Positions 57,301 to 64,000 of a DNA stretch of 64,000 bases are shown here, piece by piece. The first letter of the stretch is position 1, and the number at the start of each line of letters is the position of its first letter. The stretch is from Larix kaempferi (lineage: Eukaryota; Streptophyta; Pinopsida; Pinales; Pinaceae). The translations under genes were made by a program, and so were the position numbers. A model generated the notes under the pieces. The model made no database searches, was not told where the DNA came from, and worked only from the letters and a program-made list of their open reading frames with translations. The stretch spans positions 62,463,501 to 62,527,500 of the forward strand of contig BSBM01000361.1 in NCBI GenBank assembly GCA_027924585.1, in the 5' to 3' direction.

Positions 57301-58580
57301 ATGGCAAGATCAAACTCTGTGACTATTGGGAGGAGGTCTCGGTTGATGCTCTCAGATAGTGGTTGGACTACGGATGAATGGAAGGGCTAATCAACATTGA
57401 GGAAGAGCTTTTGAGACCATGCTTAGGGAACATGCCATTCTAGTCAAAGTGGGGCCTGATAAGCTTTGATGGGGTTATAACCTGAAAGGATTTTTCAGTA
57501 TTAAGGAGGCATACGACATCAGAATCAACAACAATGTTGAGGGTGACAGTATTTGGAAGAAGGTGTGGGGGATGCATCTCTGGCCTAAAGTTACGGTTTT
57601 CTTTTTGTTGGTTGCTTGGGGAAGAATATTAACCAGTGAAAATCTCAGGAAAAGAAGGATCTTGGGTCCCTCTTGGTGTCCCTTATGCTGCCTCTCTGAG
57701 GAAACCTCTGGGCATTTATTGGATAGCTGCACCTTCTCGTCCATTCTGTGGTATCAGGGTTCTATGTTATTTCACAGAAGTGATCGGGTTTGGGACCATC
57801 CGACCCAGACCATCAATAATTGGAATCTCAAAGCTTTCTCCAATCCGATTATCTTGACCTTGTGGCTTATTTTTCCCGGGATGGTCTTATGGAATGTGTG
57901 GAAGGAACAAAATCACCGTATCTTCAGGGACAAAAATCATAACGTTAAGGAGATATGGAATTTGCTCGTCAATAATATGAAAGAGACTATCCGAAGCATT
58001 ACATGGGGGGATAAGGATCGCAATCTGTCGGAAGGGGATCGACGTATTGCTTCGGGCTAGGGGATTTGCAGTTATGATTTGGAAGGTTTGCGCATAAAAT
58101 CAATCTCTCTGTCAGCCGTCCAGTCCGCAATTCTGGTCCCCTCCTCAAGCTCAGCTTTTTAAAATTAATTTTGACGGTGCCTCCAGGGGTAATCCGGGAA
58201 TGGCAGGTTTTGGTGGGGTTTGCAGGGACGGAGCTGGTCGAATCCTTAAAGTTTTTTTAGGTAACCTTGGTGTTGATTCCAACAACTCTGCTGAGCTGGA
58301 AGGTCTCATATAGGGCATCCACCTGGCGGTTAATGAAGGTTGGTTCCCGACTATTTTGGAGGGGGATTCCCACATAATAATTCATATGGCTAAGCGGTTG
58401 GCCAACGACCAATCTCCTGCAAAAATTTCCTCCAGTTGGCGCCTACTATACAGATTAGATCTTTTGAAATCTATGTTGGTTAATCATAGTGCCATCACTT
58501 TTATCCATGTTCGTCGAGATGCTAATAAGGTGGCGGACTTATTGGCAAATCAAGGTATTAATGATGGTAGGGCCCACTAG
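54366..58580 (+). pseudogene. LINE C ORF2: endonuclease, reverse transcriptase, zf-RVT, RNase H
   Basis: Starts MKLISWNI, stop, GCNHLRKIKKLARKI (apurinic-type endonuclease; CGA-to-TGA). The endonuclease holds ERPDVLFLQETKCSYE and the GSDHWPI end near 55035. RT holds KAPGPDGFTTNFFHSFWD (55750), KFRPISLCNVI (55930), KLDLAKVFDKLSW (56135), RGIRQGDPLSPFLFILMAED (56307) and QFVDDTML (56450), with FVDD in place of YADD-type boxes. YLGVPLMEG is near 56660. zf-RVT is WCPLCCLSEETSGHLLDSC (57675). RNase H is FDGASRGNPGMAGFGG, NSAELEGL, LEGDSHII and ADLLANQG to the TAG at 58578. Multiple stops and frameshifts. The start and final stop are in the same register. Confidence 0.88.
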
Positions 58581-59128
58581 GTGGGTATCCTAGGAGACTA
58601 CCGACGAGACACCTGGGTCACAAATTGTTGCCACTTGGCCAGCTTTGATCTCGAAATATTTCGTCAGTAGGAAGATGGAGCCTCTCTTCCTCGTGAAACT
58701 GACAGGGGGCGTTTGGGGAGGCGTATTGGCAAGTCCCATCACCAGAGATTGCCACGTGAGAATCAAACTTCACCTTCTGTTTAAATACCGTATTTAGTAC
58801 TAGCATGTACATTTACTGTCAAGATTTGAGCGACAGGAATGCTACGTATAACTTTCCTTTTCTATCCATTAGTGTCTGTTTAATGATCCTTTATGGTGGT
58901 GGATGTTTCATGATTGACATTCTGTACGAGATGGGGAATGACCAATGTTTTGTTGATGGAATGTTCATATCGTCTCTGGTTATTTATAGCCTCGCAAACC
59001 TGCGCCTGATCGATAGCTCCTTGCTTTGTATTAGGCTCTCCTTGACCTATGTGAGTAGTAAGACTGTCTGGGTGAGTGTGGGTGATAAATTCTCTTTAGG
59101 TTGCCTACCTGACTCTATCTGGTTTAGG

Positions 59129-59877
59129 ATGATGGCACCAAAATGTAGCACTGGTTCGGAGCCCAATTTTGAGTCAGGCTCTAATAAGATGAAGGGTCCT
59201 GCTAAGCTTTCTGTTGAGAGGGGTAATTCTCAGGGTTGGGTTACTAGGGAGCATTCTAGAGCCCAGGAGGCTTCTCTATTTTTTCGTCAACGTATTCCGT
59301 CCCTGGTTAGGGTAGATCAAATTGAGCGCCGGCCGTGGGATACTACATGAGCCATTCCTGTTGACAATCTTCGTCGAGAGGTGGAAGATTGGGTTATCGA
59401 CCCAGGTATTACTTCTAGTCATGCCTCGGCCTACGATCGCATGCTGATGGTTTACTGGGTCGTCAAGAATCTTTTGGCACATGTCACTATGACAAATTAT
59501 CTCAAAAACAAGGGTGACAAGTAGCCATTCTGGTCCTGGAAGGTGCACAATGTCAATGCCAGGTTGATGCACCTCAAGATAGATGCAATTGCCAAGAAAA
59601 TTGGCTTGACCTTTGTTTATCCTAGAATGAAGGACGCAGAGTTGGTGGGGTCCAGCACTCGCCGCCAGCATGTTTCGGCTCAGAAGATGTAGGTGGACTA
59701 GGTGGATGGTTCGACTAAGAAAGGAAAACATAATCTAGACGAGGATGTTGGCACTGTCGCTGCCCTTAATTCCTTTATGTTGTTCCTGGTTGTTCTGAAG
59801 AATGTTCTCTGTCTTTTCTCTCTTTTTCGGCATTATAGCTTGCCTCGGGTTGTTAATTTTGGGCAGTCTGTATCTTA
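59129..59877 (+). pseudogene. LINE C downstream frame after RNase H (candidate ORF3)
   Basis: About 249 codons in one uninterrupted register from ATG at MMAPKCSTGSEPNFESGSNK to TAA at 59875. It contains REHSRAQEASLFFRQRIPSL, NLRREVEDWVIDPGITSSHA, YDRMLMVYWVVKNLLAHVTM, VHNVNARLMHLKIDAIAKKI and STRRQHVSAQKM, with a hydrophobic end (SFMLFLVVLKNVLCLFSLF). It is broken only by four stops (one TGA, three TAG), each one transition from Arg, Gln or Trp codons, and no frameshift. That is more coding-like than a UTR. Family not recognised. 58581-59128 before it is spacer with no clear frame of its own. Confidence 0.55.
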
Positions 59878-60057
59878 ATGTTGGGTCTGACTCTGGGGCT
59901 GGTTCTGTTTATGGCTCCATAGTTTGTAATGTTGTGGGTATCTCACAAAGATTGTCTGTGTTTTGTAAGCCAGGGGCTACGCTTTAAGCACTTTTTGTAA
60001 ACTGTTTCAGAAGTAATATAGTTCTTTTTATTTACAAAAAAAAACTCTTAAAATAGG

Positions 60058-60754
60058 CTAAAAATTGGTTTAAAATGTTACTATTTTGTCTCTTTTTTAT
60101 GAATTTACTCTTAAAAATGTCTTATTTGTGATGAAAGTTTAGAGAAAAAATTTCCAAAATGCATATGTTTTTTCACTATAACTAGCTTCTAAATGTACAA
60201 GTTTTTGTTATGTGTTAAAAAAATAGTATTATTTAGGTATAGTCGTCAAAACATGCATCAAAGTAAACTTAAAAAATGTTAAAAACTATTGTTTTATATT
60301 GTATTTAAAATATATAACATTCTAATTAATCAATAATACACAGTTAGATTAAAATTTTAAACTTTGAACAATTACATGATATATAAAACAATTTAAAGTG
60401 GAAAATTTAAAATGGCAATTTTTATCGTTTTCTTCATTCACATTGTTATTAAAAAAAACACCATCTAAAAAACATTAGACATTTTAGACAAAATTGAAAA
60501 CAAAAATTGAATAAAACCACATTTGAAAATAAAAATGTTAGATACTTTATGACTAGGAAGACTCAAAATCTCAAAAAAAAAAGTTGCTATTGGTAGTAAC
60601 ACTTTTTGAAACGGAGGTAAAAACAACTACCAAGTGTGACCTCCGAAAAAATGAGAACTCGTGCACTTTTTGAAATAGAGATAAAAACAACTACCAAATG
60701 TGACCTCCAAAAAAAGTATAACTTGTGTGAATTCTCGTTTTATAGTATAACAGG
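60058..60754. other. AT-rich target DNA right of the full-length LINE
   Basis: Continuation of the sequence left of 52775. No gene. It contains a two-copy tandem duplication near 60600-60728. Confidence 0.55.
60599..60728. repeat. Tandem duplication, about 64-bp unit, two copies
   Basis: Both copies read CACTTTTTGAAA, then a GAGGTAAAAACAACTACCAA or GAGATAAAAACAACTACCAA part, GTGACCTCC and a GTG end. Confidence 0.8.
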
Positions 60755-63700
60755 TTAACTTGAAATCACCCTATCTATTAAGACACTACTGGAATTCTTC
60801 TGGAGGGATTCGGAGATGTCAATATGATGTGAGGGATAAAGAGAATATTTTGGATTGAAGGTAGCTCCTAAATAAAATATCTTTGACCCAGGCTTTTCCC
60901 TAGATGAGAGAGGTTCATTTTCAATAAATGAGACCCCTTTATAAACAAAAACCTCCTCCATTAAAGGTTTGGCTTGAATGGCAATTTGAGCAGGAGGAAG
61001 AAGAACCTCATCAAAAAAATCTTTGATACGAGAATTCCATATTTTTCAACAAAGAAAATTTGGGAAGGCTTCCCAAATTCACTTTCAATTGACTTTGTTA
61101 TGAAGGGAACTTGGAAAATAAGATTTCCAATGAAGAAAGGGATCCCTCCAACTAGAAGGCATCATAGTAGCTTGACCCAATTTAAGATAAAAGAGATCCT
61201 GAACTTGGAAAGCATAAGCGCATTCAAAAAAGAGAGGCTTGGTAGTTTCTTTCTCCCTTAAGCACAAAGCGCACCAAGAGGGCCCATCAATATGCCTATT
61301 TTGCAAATTCTTTGCAGTGAGAATTTTCCCATGCGAAAGGATTCAACAAAAGGCATTGATTTTAGGAATGCAATATGAGTTCCATATATTCTTCCACATT
61401 GCATAAGCAGGGAGGGGGCCTTGTTCTTGAGTAAAGGTACTATATCCTTCTTTGACAGTGTATATTCCCAATCTCCCCCAACCATGTTGATCCTTGTTTG
61501 CCTTGTTTGGGGGATAAACACCTTGAAGGAGAAAAAACATAATTTCAAAGGGGTATTCTAGCTCATGTGGGACATCCAAGTGTTTCCATGGATCAAATCA
61601 ATTGAGCATTCATCCAAATTAAAATATCTTCTAATCTTGCTTTGGTTCGAAGAGGAGGTCTTCCCATAATGTTTTCTTCCCAGAGATTAGTGTCCTTCTC
61701 ATTACCTAGGATCCAATATAGCCCCTTTTGAAAAAAGTCTTATGAACTCAAAGTAATCTCCAAATGAAAGAACCTCCTCCATCTTAGGACTGATTGTCAA
61801 CACATCATGTCCTTTCCCCTCTAAATTATTTTTTATTGAGAAATTCCTTCCACCACTCCTTTCTTCCTGAGATTATTCTAAAAAGAATTTTTGCACCCAA
61901 TGCTACATTGACCATGATCTTAGGATCTCGAATATCAATCCCCCCATTTGAGATTGAGCTCCTAACAATTTCCCATCTAATGGGATGAAATTTCTTGTCG
62001 TTAGATTTACCTCCTTGCCACATGAATCTCCTAATGGTTTTATTCATTTCTTTCAAGATGGAATCAGGAGCCAACATGGAGGAGCACATAAATATAGGCA
62101 AAGAGGAAATAACATAATGAATCAGAACTATCTTACCTATAGTATTCAACCATTGAGTTCCACATGATATCATCTTAGGCTTCATCTTTTGTATTATACG
62201 GTCCCAATCAACCACCCTTACCTTGGAAAGGGAGATAGGAGTTCCAAGATACCAAAAGGAGGACCATTTGCATATACCTTGGTACCCAAAGACACCGGAA
62301 ATTTTATGAAGGAGATCTAAAGAGGATTTCCATCCATAAATATTGCTCTTCTCATTATTCACCTTACCACTCGATGCTATGATAAATTGATCTAAATTGC
62401 TTTGAACCTTCTGGCATTAGTCAAGGAAATGCCTCCAACAAAAATAGTATCATCAGCAAATTGGGAGTGATTAATTGCTCGAACTCCCCTAGAAATTAGA
62501 ATACCTGCTATATTTTCATTATCTCGATCTTTTGTAAGAGTTCGATTGAGAGATTCAAGCATAATAATGTAAAGAAAAGGGGAGAGAGTGCACCCTTGTC
62601 TTAACCCAAGATATGCTTGAAAGGAAGTAGTCGATCTACCATTAACAAGACGAGCTATCCATTGCTTACTTATGCAAGCTTTGATCCATTTAGTAAAAGG
62701 GGATGAGAACCCAATTTTATAAAGGACAGAGAACAAAAATTGATGACTCGCCCTATCAAAGGCACTGGCTAAATCCAACTTAACAACCATTCATTTTTCT
62801 CCCCTGCTATAACTCGAATGAATATCCTTTTGAATTAAGATTATGATGTTAGTAATTTGTCTCACCACCATGAATCCCCCTTGTATTTCTGAGATTATTT
62901 TGGGTATAAGTCTCTTAAGCCTAGAAGACAATATTTTAGTTAGGATCTTATAAGTTACATTGCATAATTAAATGTGAAAGGACAAGGGCCTAAAATCCTT
63001 AGGAACTAGAGCAGTAAACGAGTAGTTGGTGGCTCCTCAAATTTTCTTCTTTCCCCAAGTTCAATTCAACATCCTACAAACATCTCTCTTCATTATGTCC
63101 CAACATTCTTTGAAAAATCAAATGGGAAATCCATTATGACCAGGGGCTTTACGTGGGTGAAGGCTCCACATCGCAGTTTTGACTTCAGCTTCTAAAATAG
63201 AGATTTCAAGCCCATAGTTATCCTCGTCACTAATCAGAGAGGGAATATTTAAAAGAAGAGTAAAGTCTGCACTTAAAGAGGGATGATTAGATTCCGAATA
63301 CAAATCTTGGAAGAAATTTCTTGCCTCTTCCTTATTTTCCCTGGATTGATTTATCATTTTCCCATTGGGATTCTGGATCTCTTTTATAGTATTTTTTACA
63401 GCCTGACCTTTGGATCTTTTATGAAAGAAGAGGTGTTGCGGTCTCATGATTTTAGCCATAGAATGCGAGATTTTAATCACCATAGTTCTTATTCCTACCT
63501 TCGAGCAACAATCAAAATCTGATTTAGGTATTTTTCTCTCTAAAGGTCCCCTGATTCAATCTCCTTGATTTTCGGTGCCATTTGATGTAGTTCTAAATAT
63601 TTTTTAAGCTCCTTGCTTTTATGATGAGGAGACTATCAACAAGATTTCTCCCACTCCTTTAGGGCCCATTTAACAAGCCTAATCTTGGAATCCTAGATGA

Positions 63701-64000
63701 AGGTCGAAGATCCATATATATGAGTTCCCCATTCTTTGTCTATTATGGCACAAACTTCATCTTCCTTTGGAAACAAGGGGTTAAATCTATAGGGGAGAGG
63801 GCCACAATTAACAAGGGATTCAATAGTTAACATTAAGGGCATGTGATAAAAAACAGTCGATGCAAGAATTTTTGAAAAAGGAAAAAGATCATTTGCCAAA
63901 AAGGATGAGTGAACTAGAAGCATATTTAGATGAGCTGCAATGTCTCGGCCCAATTTTGCAATTATTCCATGTTTAAGTCCCCTTCTTGGGAACAATATCC
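60755..64000 (-). pseudogene. LINE D: endonuclease end, RT and zf-RVT, running off the right edge
   Basis: Read right to left: endonuclease end (LASTVFYHMPLMLTIE, then CGPLPYRFNPLFPKEDEV, about 63840-63750). RT start holds MWSLHPRKAPGHNGFPI (63120). RT core holds VVKLDLASAFDRASHQFLFS (62785), LGLRQGCTLSPFLYIIMLES (62600) and SQFADDTIFVGG with the FADD catalytic box (62450). The palm/thumb region holds FWYLGTPISLSKVRVVDWDR (62255) and IRRFMWQGGK. zf-RVT holds YTVKEGYSTF, MWKNIWNSYCIPKINAF and CALCLREKETTKPLFFECAYA (61260). No RNase H and no A-tail at the left end, so it is either a family lacking RNase H or 3'-deleted. Several frameshifts and stops. The family differs from LINE C. Confidence 0.85.

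Larger units (their letters stand above)
52790..60042 (+). mobile_element. Full-length plant LINE (L1-type with RNase H), LINE C
   Basis: Flanked by the 15-bp target duplication AACTCTTAAAATAGG (52775-52789 and 60043-60057). It ends in an A-run after ATTTAC. It carries ORF1 (DUF4283 and zinc knuckle), ORF2 (endonuclease, RT, zf-RVT, RNase H) and a downstream frame. Stops and frameshifts occur in all three, many explicable by C-to-T or G-to-A change. Confidence 0.9.

Noticed and set aside
1-64000. CRISPR arrays, bacterial operons, tRNA or rRNA genes
   Set aside because: No regularly spaced repeats with unique spacers, no ribosome-binding-site-led gene clusters and no cloverleaf or rRNA sequence recognised; the tandem repeats found are direct duplications in plant mobile DNA.

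Overview
This window looks like a transposable-element-dense intergenic stretch of a large seed-plant nuclear genome. Conifer-like TIR-NBS-LRR repeats, very long LTRs, RNase H-bearing plant LINEs and a Helitron carrying RPA point to a plant, probably a gymnosperm; the species is inference. I see no intact host gene, tRNA, rRNA or CRISPR array. Almost everything readable is mobile DNA or gene debris, and most reading frames carry stops and frameshifts.

Layout: 1-5.2 kb is the 5' part of a Helitron on the minus strand: a replication protein A-like gene upstream of a RepHel gene (DUF6570-type domain, then the HUH Rep domain) that leaves the window at base 1. 5.3-9.2 kb is debris of host genes: the 3' exons of an SKU5/ascorbate-oxidase-like gene and two blocks of TNL leucine-rich repeats. 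10.1-10.8 kb is the integrase C-terminus of a Ty3/gypsy element. 16.3-18.4 kb, continuing at 32.36-34.06 kb, appears to be one minus-strand LTR element (Ogre/Tat-like by its primer site) split by a later insertion. That insertion (18382-32352) is an LTR element with 2.5-kb LTRs and no detectable coding capacity. It was itself invaded by a gag-only LTR element (21949-27479, perfect GTACC target duplication) and by a 5'-truncated LINE (30453-32189).

34.8-38.4 kb is a truncated copia element that ends at a 1.2-kb segment bounded by 33-bp inverted repeats. 41.0-49.05 kb is a second gag-only LTR element, of copia/Sirevirus type, with 2-kb LTRs, a very long Gag and an antisense reading frame. A 0.32-kb foldback follows, then a truncated LINE on the minus strand. 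Next is a complete 7.25-kb LINE on the plus strand with 15-bp target duplications (52790-60042), then a further minus-strand LINE running off the right edge.

Most interesting points: (1) three separate LINEs carry an extra reading frame downstream of the RNase H domain, two of them coiled-coil; (2) two unrelated LTR elements, one gypsy-like and one copia-like, have kept only gag; (3) one LTR has a triplicated promoter module; (4) the nesting order can be read exactly from target duplications.
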